A DNA stretch of 20,851 nt, from the NCBI GenBank assembly GCA_029573975.1, contig JAKQBU010000056.1, positions 1-20,851 on the forward strand. Reading direction: 5' to 3'. The translations under genes and the position numbers were made by a program. Shown piece by piece: positions 1 to 8,734 of the stretch. The notes under the pieces were generated by a model. The model ran no database searches and had not been told where the DNA came from. It saw only the letters and a list, made by a program, of their open reading frames with translations. The first letter of the stretch is position 1. Every line of letters begins with the position of its first letter. The DNA comes from Planctomycetota bacterium (lineage in GTDB: Bacteria; Planctomycetota; Phycisphaerae; Sedimentisphaerales; SM23-30).

Positions 1-3000
1 GGGGGCCAGCCAGAGTTCGTCGCCGCGTTCGTTGACAAGCAGGATCCGGGTCTGGCTGAGGAACCAGCCGGTTTCGTGGGTTTTGTTCCACATGCCGCGG
101 TTGGCGAAGTGCTCCCAGAAGGTGAGGTTCTCGGAGCCGACGTGGGCGGAAACCGTATTGAAGTAGGTTCGGATATAGGGCTTGACCTCGTAGCGGAGGG
201 CGTAGATCTCGGCGAAGCGGCCGTAATAGGGCTGGACGCAGGCAAAGCCGCCGAGGGAGAAGATGTCGGTGCGTTTTTTGGCCGCGGGGTAATCGCCCCA
301 GCCGTCGCGGAGGAAATGGACGTCTTCGAGATGGTCGAGCATCCAGCCGGTTTCCCGGGAGGCTGGGTCGAGGGCGCCGACGGCCACCAGGTGATTGGAG
401 CTGAGTTCCACGGTGTAGCCGGAGGCGCGGCCTGCGTCTTCATTGGGGAAATAATCCTGGAGATCGCCGTAATAATACAGGAGAGAAGGTTCGGCTGGGA
501 CCCAGGTGCCGTTTTGCAGTTTTACGACGGGGGTGCGGGCCTGGGCCGTGCGGAAGGCACTCAGGATGTCCTGCCGATACTGGCGGGCTTCCTGCTGAAT
601 GGCGGGGGCGGCGGGGTCGCCGATGTCGGCCAGGGCGCGGCCGCAGGTGTTCAGGGCGGCATAGTAGTGGGCGTCGTTGAAGAGGCGGTAGGCGTAACGG
701 TCCCAGTCGGCGGAAACGCCGGGGGTCATCAGGCCGTATTCGGGTGCTTTTTGGCCGTGGGCGTCGAGGCGTTTGGTCTTTTCGCGCTGGCGGGCAATCC
801 ACTGGCAGATGCGGACGACTTCCGGGGCGACCTGCTGGAGCCAGGCGCGGTCGTGGGAACGCTGGTAATATTCGGCGAGGGTCCAGAGGGTTTGGCCGGT
901 GCCGACGACGGTGTAGCCGGTGGTGATGAAGCCCTGCTGGTTGCAGAAGCTCAGCATGAAATCCAAGGCCCGGCGGGCGTAATCGGTATGGCCGGTCATG
1001 TCCAGGCCACGGATGATGGGGTTCGACTCACTTTCGAGCGGGCCGTATTGGGCGCCGCTGACCCAGGGAGAGATCATGGCGCCGCGGTTTTCGTTGCGGG
1101 AGGCCATCAGGCAGTGGACCTGGGAGGCACGAATAATGCTGCTGAGGAAGGGGTCGGGAATCTCGATTTGCATGGCCGGCTCGAATAGGGTGGTCCAGTA
1201 GTTTTCGACCCGGGTTTCGGTGCCGTCATCGACAAGGAGAGAGGCGTAGGTTGTTGGATCGACTTTCCAGGCGGGCAGGGAAACAAAGTACCGGGCGGAG
1301 TCGCCGGCGGGAAGATCGCCGGAAAAGACAACGCCGTTCCCTTCCTGTTTTACGGAGAGGGGGGCGGACTGGCGGGTATCGATGAGGGCTACGATGCGGT
1401 CGCCCTGGATGATGAGCAGACCTTCTTTTGCGTTTTGGAACTGGATGGGCTTGTCCGCTGGATTGCCGAAGCCGAGTACTACTTTTACGGGGGCAGGAGC
1501 AGTTCCGGTGTTTTTCGCCTGGTAGTCAGCTACGCACATGGCGTAATCACGATACCAGAACGGAGCATCGGGAAGCGGATCGCTCATGGGAACGACATAC
1601 GCTGCCTGACGGTATTTGACGGGGCCATCGGTGGTGGTGGTGACGGGAATCGGCAGCCATTCGCCTTCCAGATGGCGGGTAATTTTGAGATCCTTGCCGC
1701 TGCCGAAGGTGGGGGAACAGGACCAGGGGAGGCTGTACGACATTTGGTAAATCGTACCGGGCCGGGCGCCGCGGGGATCGTCGGGCCGGTCGTGCAGGTC
1801 AAAGAAGATGGCGCCTTCCCGTCCGACGATGTATTTACGGTTGTCGTTGGCCAGCGAGATCATCGTCGGGCCGAGGTTTTGTATGGGATTGTGGACGGCG
1901 GACCAGGCGCGGGCGAAGTCCTGGTCGGGCTGCGACCGAACCTGCTCCAGCACCGTTTGCCGGCCGGCGATTTTTTGGAGGTAATCGGCGGCGGTGATGG
2001 GGGCGGGCAGCCGGGTGACGAAGAGGCCGGCGTGGGGGACATAGACGCAGTCATGGGCCAGCAGGTCCTCGATGGCCACGCCGAAGGCGGTGTCGGGCAG
2101 ACGGAAGCGCAGGACAGTGCGATCGACTTTGAGGAGTTCGGGGACGCTGTAGCGAACGGTGAGGGTAAGGGGCTGGGCCGTATCCCAGGTGCGGCGATGC
2201 GGCGGAGTATCGCCTGGTTCCAGGAATTCGCCGTTATAGAGGTCGATATCGGCTTTGGCGGGGGAATTGGGAGTTGATGACTCGATGCGGATATCCACGG
2301 TTTGGCAGCGGGAGCGGGTAAAGGCGGAAAAACCCTGCAATACGATGGGTTGGCCGGTTTCGGTGAATACCCAGCGGACTTTGGGGGTATCCAGTGTTGC
2401 CAGTTGGTAGTTAAAGGTCCATATCAGGCTGTTTTGGACCTTCTTTGGTGTAATTTCCACTGCTTGCCATTGCCCCTGCCAGTGTGAGGCGCCGGACCAG
2501 AACTGAAACTGCCCCTGCTGGACGGAGGCGTTGGCCCAGACTTGCAGTTGGATCGACTCGAGGGGCGGCAGGGCGGCTTCGTCCGGGAAGTGGAGGATGA
2601 CCTGCCGCAGCCGCCGGTTTTCATCCCATTGCAGGCCGATACAGCCGGTGCCGTCCTGTACCGGGACCTGATAGGTGCCGGCGGCGGAGGGCAGGAGCTG
2701 CTGGTAGGGGGCGACGTCTTCGGCGGGGAATTCCTGCACCCGGCCGGCTTTGGTGCCGGTCGTGACTTTCGGATCCCAGGCGGCAACGATGGCAAAGGGT
2801 GCCATATCGAGGGTGGGGCGGGGATTCTCCCTGGCTGAAGGGTCAGGGATGAGCCGGGCGTTGGCCCAGTCGGCACAGTCATAACTTATGCCGTCACCGG
2901 CATCGCCGGCGACCAGCCGCAGGATCTCGGCACCTTTAACCGGAACGGTTATGGGTTGGGGCGGGTCGTTTTCGTGAACTACGCCGCTATCGAAGACTTT

Positions 3001-3375
3001 TTTATCATCGGCATAGATTTGGAAGATGACGGAAGCGGAGGTATTTCCACCCTGCCACTGGATGCCGATCTCAGCCTGGAAGGTCTGGAATTGGCCGCCC
3101 AAATCTACGAGGATTTCGCCGGCGGCATGGTGGCCCAGGCCGCGGGAGTATTCCTGGTCCTTGATGCGGAGAGTTACGGGCGGCTGGTTGGCGGAACGGA
3201 CGGCAGTGTTAATCCCCAATTCCCCCCAACCTTGCGTGACGGAAAGAATGCGTTCGAGGAGGGCGTCGAAAGGGGATTCGTCCGGCGGCGTTTCAGCGGC
3301 CCGGATGGCTGAGCACCCCAGGGCCATAAAGCCAATCATAACGGACAGAAGAAGTTTGAAATGCCAGTTCTTCAT
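1..3375 (-). CDS. NPCBM-domain, six-hairpin-glycosidase-like lipoprotein (3' end outside window)
   Basis: The frame is open from the ATG at 3375 to the left edge, giving 1125 residues. By alignment to the neighbouring paralogue about 100 C-terminal residues are missing. The N-terminus is a lipoprotein signal with lipobox MALGC (Cys21). Residues about 30-170 resemble the NPCBM (putative carbohydrate-binding) domain, with the run LGHHAAGEILVDLGG. A beta-rich region follows, opened by AAWDPKV, then an alpha-helical part typical of (alpha/alpha)6-barrel glycosidases, with conserved NKTHETGWF and ELWLAP near the visible end. Family knowledge suggests polysaccharide binding and cleavage outside the cytoplasm; substrate and catalytic residues cannot be named. 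The start has GGAG 8 nt upstream. It lies 24 nt after the paralogue, probably in one transcript. It could instead be a non-catalytic glycan-binding relative. Confidence 0.85.
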   Translation of the reverse strand, partial: MKNWHFKLLLSVMIGFMALGCSAIRAAETPPDESPFDALLERILSVTQGWGELGINTAVRSANQPPVTLRIKDQEYSRGLGHHAAGEILVDLGGQFQTFQAEIGIQWQGGNTSASVIFQIYADDKKVFDSGVVHENDPPQPITVPVKGAEILRLVAGDAGDGISYDCADWANARLIPDPSARENPRPTLDMAPFAIVAAWDPKVTTGTKAGRVQEFPAEDVAPYQQLLPSAAGTYQVPVQDGTGCIGLQWDENRRLRQVILHFPDEAALPPLESIQLQVWANASVQQGQFQFWSGASHWQGQWQAVEITPKKVQNSLIWTFNYQLATLDTPKVRWVFTETGQPIVLQGFSAFTRSRCQTVDIRIESSTPNSPAKADIDLYNGEFLEPGDTPPHRRTWDTAQPLTLTVRYSVPELLKVDRTVLRFRLPDTAFGVAIEDLLAHDCVYVPHAGLFVTRLPAPITAADYLQKIAGRQTVLEQVRSQPDQDFARAWSAVHNPIQNLGPTMISLANDNRKYIVGREGAIFFDLHDRPDDPRGARPGTIYQMSYSLPWSCSPTFGSGKDLKITRHLEGEWLPIPVTTTTDGPVKYRQAAYVVPMSDPLPDAPFWYRDYAMCVADYQAKNTGTAPAPVKVVLGFGNPADKPIQFQNAKEGLLIIQGDRIVALIDTRQSAPLSVKQEGNGVVFSGDLPAGDSARYFVSLPAWKVDPTTYASLLVDDGTETRVENYWTTLFEPAMQIEIPDPFLSSIIRASQVHCLMASRNENRGAMISPWVSGAQYGPLESESNPIIRGLDMTGHTDYARRALDFMLSFCNQQGFITTGYTVVGTGQTLWTLAEYYQRSHDRAWLQQVAPEVVRICQWIARQREKTKRLDAHGQKAPEYGLMTPGVSADWDRYAYRLFNDAHYYAALNTCGRALADIGDPAAPAIQQEARQYRQDILSAFRTAQARTPVVKLQNGTWVPAEPSLLYYYGDLQDYFPNEDAGRASGYTVELSSNHLVAVGALDPASRETGWMLDHLEDVHFLRDGWGDYPAAKKRTDIFSLGGFACVQPYYGRFAEIYALRYEVKPYIRTYFNTVSAHVGSENLTFWEHFANRGMWNKTHETGWFLSQTRILLVNERGDELWLAP

Positions 3376-3387
3376 CGGAGGGTCTCC
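3367..3387 (-). repeat. RBS/start block shared with upstream paralogue (copy 1)
   Basis: On the minus strand this 21-nt block contains GGAG, an 8-nt spacer and the ATG AAG AAC start of the NPCBM gene. It matches 6670-6690 at 18 of 21 positions. It shows that the duplication included the translation initiation region. Confidence 0.75.
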
Positions 3388-3399
3388 TGTTCTTTGGGC

Positions 3400-6300
3400 T
3401 TAATATTCTGCCCGGACAGTAATTGCCTTAGCTATTGGGGCAATGGTAATGGTTTCCTTAACGGGATCGAAATCGGAGTGGGATTTCCCCTGCACCGTAA
3501 CGGCCTGTATCGGTTTGCCTTCCGGATGGCGCAGACGGAGAACGATTTTGTCAGCAGTACATTTTTCCGGTAATTCAACGACGGCTTCGATCTTGCCGTT
3601 GGCGACGGATGAGGTAATGGTATAGCTCACCGGGCCGAAACGGGTGGGGGCGTTGCGGATGGCGACCTTCCGGCCATCCTGGAGCCAGCGATTGGTTACA
3701 AAGGGGGCCAGCCATAATTCCCCGCCGCGTTCCGTGATGAACAGGGTGCGGGTTTGTCCCAGAAACCAGCCGGTCTCGTGGGTTTTGTTCCAGGCGCCGG
3801 CGGCGTAGCGATTGCCCAGCATGTCTTCCCAAAAGGTAAGGTCTTCGAAATTAACCAGGGCCGGAATTACATTGAAATAGGAACGGATGAAGGGTTTGAC
3901 ATCATCGCGCAAGGCATGAATATCAGCGATCCGGCAGTAATAGGGCTGCATCTTGGCAAAGCCGCCCCAGTCGAAGGGATCCGCCTTGCTCCAATCCTGG
4001 ACCCAGTTGGTACGCAGAAACTGGACATCTTCCAGATAGCCAACCATCCAGTCCGCGTCGGGGGAGGCCGGATCGAGGATCCCGTTGGCAGCCAGATGAT
4101 TGGCCCCCAGTTCCACGCTATAGACATAAGTGCGGTTGACATCTTCGCCGGGCAGGAAATCCTCGACGTTCCCATAGCAGCCCAGCAGCGAGGGGTCGGC
4201 GGGCACCCAGGTTCCATCTCGCAAAGGAACAACAGGCATTTTGGCCTGCATGGTATGGTAGGCTAGCCTTATATCCTGCCGATATTGCCGGGCATCTTCC
4301 AGGATAGAGGCAGCGGCGGAATCACCTATATCTGCCAGTGCCTTGCCGGCCATTACCAGCCCGTGACAATACTGTGCCTCATTGAAAAAGCGATAGGCAA
4401 AGCGGTTCCAGTCCGCGCTCACGCCCGGGGGCATCAGGCCATATTCGGGAACTTTCTGTCCGCGTGCGTCGAGCCGCTTGGTTTTCTCTCGCTGGCGGGC
4501 AATCCACCGGCAGATGCGAACGACATCGGGGGCAACCTTTCGAAGCCACACCGGGTCGTGCGTGCGCTCGTAATGCTCCCCCAGCGTCCCAAGAAATTCA
4601 CCGGTACCGACCAGGGTATAGCCGCAGGAAATCCCGGCCACTTTATTGTGAACCAGAATCGTGATGAAACCGGCTGGGTTGCTTTCCTTGAGATAAAACT
4701 CCAGTCCCCGCCGGGTGAAATCGGGATGGCCGGTCAGGTCCATGCCGCGCAGGATAGAGTTGGCTTCGCTCTCCGGATAGGCAAAGTGAATCGAACTGAT
4801 CCAGGGGACAATGTAGGTGGAACGTTCCTGATTCCGCGCCGCCAGCAGGCAATTCACCTGGGAGGCTTTGATGAGATTATTGAGAAACTCGTCAGGAATC
4901 TCGATTTGCATGGCGGGTTCGAATAGCGATCGCCAATAGTTCTCCACCCGGGATATACCGGGAGTATTTTCCAGCAACAACGTATAATCATCCGGTGCGA
5001 CCTGCCAGGCGGGCAAATAGACCGTGCATGGTGTTTCGCTGTTGGCCGGCAGTGTGCCGGAGAGAACGATTTCTGTCGGTTGGACCTTGCAGATTAATGA
5101 TTGCGTACTACGTTTATCGATAAAGGCCAGGATGCGATTGCCACTTGTCACTATAATCCCTTCCTTGCATTCCTGGCATTGAACTGATTTTCCATTATCC
5201 TGTTCGGATTTGAATTGAAACAACAGCCGAACTTCGGATGGTTCCGTCGTATTGTTTTTTATCAGATATTCAGCTACACCCAGTGCCTGCTCGCGCAGCC
5301 AGGCGGGTTTGTTTGCCGGGGCTTCACCCACGGGGGCAAGGTAGGTTGTCTGTCGATAGGTGATGTTCTGATCCTGAGCGGTGGTGACCGGTATGGGCAG
5401 CCAGCCGCCATGGAGGTGACGGGTGATCTGGAGAGGCTGGCCGCTGCCGAACTGCGGCGTAAATCGCCATTGGTTGACATTGGCGGCAATCGTATGGACG
5501 CCATCGCTTTCGCCCGGATAATCGTCCGGCTGGTTATATTCGTTGAAGACAATCGAACCCTCGCGATAGACCAGGAATTTCCGGTTGTCACAGGGTAGTG
5601 AGATAAGCATCGGAACCCAATTGTGACGATCCTGTATCGGATTGTGGATTACCTGGCAAACGTGTTGCAAGTTCTGATCCGGTCTTTGCCGTACTTCCTC
5701 CAGCATGGAGTTTTGTCCGGCGATTTTTTCGAGATATTCCGTAATCGTAATCGGAGCCGGATCACGTGTGACAAAAAGATCAGCATGCGGCACATATACG
5801 CAATCGTGGTTCAGCAAATCTTCGACAGCCACACCGAAGGCGGAGTCGGGCAAGCGGAAACGCAATACGGTCCGATCCGCCTTGTAGGGCCGGGCGACAC
5901 TGGCACAGACTTTCAGGAAAAGAGGTTTTGATATATCCCAGGTGCAATCGTAAGATGGTTTTTGTGACGAATTCAAAAACATGCCATTATAAATCTCGAT
6001 CCGACGCTGTTTATTGGAATCAGGGTGGGTGGACTCGATACGAACATCCACCGTATGCCAGAGTGACCGGGTATAGGCAGAGATATTTTGCAATGTAATC
6101 GGTTGTTTACTATCCGTAAATACCCAGCGGACTTTTGGCGTACCATTTTTTGTTTCCTGTTCATTGAAACACCATATCAGCCGGTCCTCTTGGTTTTGCG
6201 GCGGAATTTGGACGGGCTGCCATTTCCCCTGCCAGGGGGATTCTCCGGTCCAATACTGCAATTCAATTGTTTCCTTCGCCGGCCTGTCCACGGCATCGGA

Positions 6301-6699
6301 AAACTGAAGCGAGACAGACTGTAGTTGGCGGTTTTCGTCCCACTGCAAACCGATACAGCCGGTTTCGTCCGTCACCGGGACGGCAAAGGTTCCATCTGGG
6401 GCCGGCAGCAATTCGCGGTAAGGGGCAATGTCTTCGGCGGAAAATTCATCCGAACGCAGCGCCCTGGTTCCCTCCATGACTTTGGGATCCCAGGCCAGTA
6501 CCCGGGCAAAAGGGGCAATATCGACAGCCGGTTCCGGTGGGGAGGAAATAATCCCTTCAGAGATCGCGCCGGCAGGCGATGCGTCCTGGCTGGTGTCTGC
6601 CGCCGGTATGGCCCCCCATCCTATTGCCATACAGCAAAAGGCAGCGGACAAAAGAATTTTAGAACGTTTATTCTTTATCGGAGCGTCTCCATTTGGCAT
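3400..6699 (-). CDS. Six-hairpin-glycosidase-like exported protein, paralogue lacking NPCBM
   Basis: This 1099-residue protein is a close paralogue of the next gene downstream. Shared stretches include WIARQREKTKRLDA, NKTHETGWFL and GELWLAP. It starts with a basic, then hydrophobic signal peptide (ILLSAAFCCMAIGWGAIPAA). It goes straight to the beta-rich region opened by LAWDPKV at about residue 68, with no NPCBM domain. A helical barrel-like part covers about 600-970. The C-terminal beta domain has NAPTRFGPVSY and LRLRHPEGKPI, typical of GH-like proteins from planctomycetes. The likely role is extracytoplasmic glycan degradation; the substrate is unknown. The start is uncertain: ATG 6699 has no clear Shine-Dalgarno, while GGAG at 6687-6690 is correctly spaced for an ATA at 6678 that aligns with the ATG of the paralogue. 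A 12-residue insertion (around ILVHNKVAGISCG) is absent from the paralogue. Confidence 0.87.
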   Translation of the reverse strand: MPNGDAPIKNKRSKILLSAAFCCMAIGWGAIPAADTSQDASPAGAISEGIISSPPEPAVDIAPFARVLAWDPKVMEGTRALRSDEFSAEDIAPYRELLPAPDGTFAVPVTDETGCIGLQWDENRQLQSVSLQFSDAVDRPAKETIELQYWTGESPWQGKWQPVQIPPQNQEDRLIWCFNEQETKNGTPKVRWVFTDSKQPITLQNISAYTRSLWHTVDVRIESTHPDSNKQRRIEIYNGMFLNSSQKPSYDCTWDISKPLFLKVCASVARPYKADRTVLRFRLPDSAFGVAVEDLLNHDCVYVPHADLFVTRDPAPITITEYLEKIAGQNSMLEEVRQRPDQNLQHVCQVIHNPIQDRHNWVPMLISLPCDNRKFLVYREGSIVFNEYNQPDDYPGESDGVHTIAANVNQWRFTPQFGSGQPLQITRHLHGGWLPIPVTTAQDQNITYRQTTYLAPVGEAPANKPAWLREQALGVAEYLIKNNTTEPSEVRLLFQFKSEQDNGKSVQCQECKEGIIVTSGNRILAFIDKRSTQSLICKVQPTEIVLSGTLPANSETPCTVYLPAWQVAPDDYTLLLENTPGISRVENYWRSLFEPAMQIEIPDEFLNNLIKASQVNCLLAARNQERSTYIVPWISSIHFAYPESEANSILRGMDLTGHPDFTRRGLEFYLKESNPAGFITILVHNKVAGISCGYTLVGTGEFLGTLGEHYERTHDPVWLRKVAPDVVRICRWIARQREKTKRLDARGQKVPEYGLMPPGVSADWNRFAYRFFNEAQYCHGLVMAGKALADIGDSAAASILEDARQYRQDIRLAYHTMQAKMPVVPLRDGTWVPADPSLLGCYGNVEDFLPGEDVNRTYVYSVELGANHLAANGILDPASPDADWMVGYLEDVQFLRTNWVQDWSKADPFDWGGFAKMQPYYCRIADIHALRDDVKPFIRSYFNVIPALVNFEDLTFWEDMLGNRYAAGAWNKTHETGWFLGQTRTLFITERGGELWLAPFVTNRWLQDGRKVAIRNAPTRFGPVSYTITSSVANGKIEAVVELPEKCTADKIVLRLRHPEGKPIQAVTVQGKSHSDFDPVKETITIAPIAKAITVRAEY
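6670..6690 (-). repeat. RBS/start block shared with downstream paralogue (copy 2, ATA at start position)
   Basis: The minus-strand block GGAG + 8 nt + ATA AAG AAT corresponds base for base to GGAG + 8 nt + ATG AAG AAC at 3367-3387, with 3 mismatches in 21 nt. One mismatch converts the ATG to ATA. The annotated upstream ATG (6699) places this Shine-Dalgarno inside the coding sequence. Confidence 0.75.
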
Positions 6700-6736
6700 A
6701 CACTTTGTGCTTTATTGTATCTGGATCGGGAAGACA

Positions 6737-8089
6737 TTACAAAAAAGCCCGCAGGACCTTGTTGATGGCGGCGGCGATTTTGTCGCAGTCTTCCGTCTGC
6801 AGATGGCAGTCGATGTCAATCAGGATGGCGCGGGAAAGCAGCTCCAGGGATTTGGGGCACATGTCTTTGGTATATTTCGGCAGCTCGTGCTGGGGGACGC
6901 CGCTCCAGGGGAGCCGGTCGGGGGAAACGGACTTGTACTGGAGGATGTGCTCCCAGTAATTAAAGGTGTGCCAATCGCGGACCTTGGAGTCGTAGATGCC
7001 GCCGCAGGGGACGCCCTCGGCCTTCAAGGCGGGCAGGACGGTTTGGGTAATACCGGCGTCCGGCAGATAGAGAATCAGGCAGATACCGGTATCGCCGGCC
7101 GCATCGGTCAGGCGGCGGAAGCTCAGGCCCTTGCGTTTTTCGAGGGCGTCTTTGATTTTTTGCTTGGCGGCGCGGTGGCCGGCCAGGATGGCGGAGGCTT
7201 TGCGAATCTGGGCCAGGGCGACGGCACCATCCAGTTCGTTCATGCGGTAATTCTCGCCGCAGAAGAGGTCTTCGTTTTCCTTTTCGGGACCGAAGCGGTC
7301 GGGCCGCCAGCAGGCGGCGCAGTCATGCCAGTTCAGGGCGCGGGTATAAAGGCGTTCGTTGTCGGTGGTATAGAAGCCGCCCTCGCCGCTGACGATGATT
7401 TTGTAGTAGTCGAAGCTGAAACAGCCGATTTTGCCGATGCTGCCGAGCATCTTGCCGTGGAAGGAGCCGCCGGCGGCCTGGGCGACATCCTCGATAACTG
7501 GGATGCCGTGTTTGTTGGCCACTTCCATAAGGGCATCCATCTGGGCGGGAGCGCCGCGCATATGGACGGGGACGATGGCTTTGGTTCGCCTGGTGATGGC
7601 TTTTTCGACGGCCCGGGCATCCATGCAGAGGGTGTCGTCCACATCGACGATGACCGGGATGGCATTGGAGGCGGCGACGGTGGCGGCGGTGGCAAAGAAG
7701 GTATAGGCCGGGACGATTACCTCATCGCCCATGCCGATGCCCAGGGACCGGTAGGCGGCGACCAGGGCCGAGGTGCAGGAATTGGTGGCCATGCAGTAGC
7801 CGGAGCCAATCCATTCCTTCATGGCTTTTTCCGCGGCGGCCACCTTGCTGGGGCGGGGATTGTAATAGCGGAACAGATGGGGGCCTTTCAGGCCGGGATC
7901 GGTGTTGATGATATCCCGGATTTTTTCCATGTTTCCGGCGGAAAGCTGCCAGAGGTCCAGGACTTCCAGCAGTTCCTCTTTGCCGATTTTGGTCGGGAAG
8001 GGACCTAACTGATCGACGGTTTTCTCGCCCCCGTCGATGGCCAGTTTTTCTGTCACATTCGAATTTCTGCGTGCGGTTTTGGTTGCCAT
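6737..8089 (-). CDS. DegT/DnrJ/EryC1/StrS-family PLP aminotransferase
   Basis: The 450-residue protein is a fold-type I PLP enzyme of the sugar aminotransferase family. Such enzymes transfer an amino group, usually from glutamate or glutamine, to a keto sugar or keto-cyclitol in the cytoplasm. Visible signs are GDEVIVPAYTFFATAATV at about 121-138, the cofactor motif EDVAQAAGG (Asp201) and FSFDYYKIIVSGEGG with the Schiff-base lysine at 230. The length is somewhat above the usual 370-400 because of an N-terminal extension of about 35-60 residues. AAGGA lies about 8 nt before the ATG. It sits between the XRE-cupin gene (19 nt) and the glycosidase-like pair (37 nt), so it was probably recruited to the same sugar-related response. 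Some family members are dehydratases or regulators; the intact lysine argues for a true PLP enzyme. Substrate unknown. Confidence 0.9.
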   Translation of the reverse strand: MATKTARRNSNVTEKLAIDGGEKTVDQLGPFPTKIGKEELLEVLDLWQLSAGNMEKIRDIINTDPGLKGPHLFRYYNPRPSKVAAAEKAMKEWIGSGYCMATNSCTSALVAAYRSLGIGMGDEVIVPAYTFFATAATVAASNAIPVIVDVDDTLCMDARAVEKAITRRTKAIVPVHMRGAPAQMDALMEVANKHGIPVIEDVAQAAGGSFHGKMLGSIGKIGCFSFDYYKIIVSGEGGFYTTDNERLYTRALNWHDCAACWRPDRFGPEKENEDLFCGENYRMNELDGAVALAQIRKASAILAGHRAAKQKIKDALEKRKGLSFRRLTDAAGDTGICLILYLPDAGITQTVLPALKAEGVPCGGIYDSKVRDWHTFNYWEHILQYKSVSPDRLPWSGVPQHELPKYTKDMCPKSLELLSRAILIDIDCHLQTEDCDKIAAAINKVLRAFL

Positions 8090-8108
8090 GATTTTTTCCT
8101 TTATAAAA

Positions 8109-8663
8109 TTAATAGCGGGGCGGATACATTACGGTTATTTGCTTAAGGAGCCGGTTTCCCTTGTTTACCAGACGGTGTTTTTGCCTGGCCCTGATGTAAA
8201 ACGAATCGTCCTTTTTTACTGGCCAGGCACCCACACCCTCCATTTCCAGGAGGGCCGGGCCGCCGGAGATGATGGTGCCGGCGACGTCGCAGTCATGCAC
8301 TTCCCATTCCGGTTCTTTTTCGGAAGGCAGGATGGTTTCATTCATCATCTCAAAGCGGATGTCGCTTCTTTTGGGCAGGAGGAAGTGATAGGTCCGGTGG
8401 GCGTCCTGAATGGTCTGGCGGTCGGCGGCGGAGAAGACGGGCTTTTCGGGTTCGCCGGAAGCCCTGGCAAAGAAGCTGGCCAGGTCCGAGCCCAGGGCCT
8501 TCAGGATTTTGGAGAGGGTGGCGATGGTGGGGCTGCTGGCGCCCTTTTCCAGGGAGACCAGATAGGCGGCGGAGATCCCCGTAATCCGGCCCAGTTCGCG
8601 CAGGCTGAGACCGGCCTCCATTCGGAGCTTTTTTATCGATTGACCGGATACTACGTTTTCCAT
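8109..8663 (-). CDS. XRE-family regulator with C-terminal cupin domain
   Basis: The 184-residue protein has an N-terminal helix-turn-helix (about residues 9-62, core LSLRELGRITGISAAYLVSL) of the XRE/HTH_3 type. A cupin-like beta-barrel follows (about 110-180, with IISGGPALLEMEG and RARQKHRLVN). This architecture is known for cytoplasmic repressors or activators that sense a small ligand through the cupin. It is the first gene of the minus-strand set containing the aminotransferase and two glycosidase-like genes, so it is likely their local regulator. A strong promoter with an inverted repeat over the -10 lies just upstream, which fits autoregulation. The ligand is not predictable; a sugar or amino-sugar is an inference from the neighbours. 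The ATG is preceded by only a weak purine-rich RBS (GAGAAAAAAG). Confidence 0.9.
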   Translation of the reverse strand: MENVVSGQSIKKLRMEAGLSLRELGRITGISAAYLVSLEKGASSPTIATLSKILKALGSDLASFFARASGEPEKPVFSAADRQTIQDAHRTYHFLLPKRSDIRFEMMNETILPSEKEPEWEVHDCDVAGTIISGGPALLEMEGVGAWPVKKDDSFYIRARQKHRLVNKGNRLLKQITVMYPPRY

Positions 8664-8690
8664 ACTTTTTTCTCGGACATTCAGGTTAAC

Positions 8691-8710
8691 ACTATGTTAG
8701 CATATATAGT
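8691..8710. promoter_or_regulatory. Candidate operator: inverted repeat over the -10
   Basis: ACTAT (8691-8695) and ATAGT (8706-8710) form 5-bp arms 10 bp apart. Imperfect extension is present (GTTAAC outside the left arm, AAC outside the right). The element covers the -10 and the predicted start of the promoter, a position suited to repression, perhaps by the XRE-cupin protein itself. The arms are short and chance is possible. Confidence 0.4.
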
Positions 8711-8734
8711 AACAGTTTGGAACCATCCTGTCAA
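8706..8734 (-). promoter_or_regulatory. Sigma70-type promoter of the XRE-aminotransferase-glycosidase operon
   Basis: On the minus strand TTGACA (8729-8734) is followed by a 17-bp spacer and TACTAT (8706-8711), with a TGT extended -10 just before the hexamer. The predicted start is near 8699, giving a leader of about 36 nt. Confidence 0.7.

Noticed and set aside
76..2277. Gly/Val-rich plus-strand open frames opposite the NPCBM glycosidase-like gene
   Set aside because: The minus frame encodes the clear paralogue of the neighbouring gene; the plus frames are compositional shadows. A similar set opposite the second copy supports this.
1..6699. CRISPR, phage or IS origin for the duplicated pair
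   Set aside because: No terminal inverted repeats, target-site duplications, transposase or integrase were found around the duplicated genes.
6428..8008. Long plus-strand open frame (526 codons) opposite the aminotransferase gene
   Set aside because: It is antisense to a convincing PLP enzyme. Its product is Gly/Ala/Val/Asp-rich with glycine runs and no domain, as expected from a G+C-rich shadow frame.
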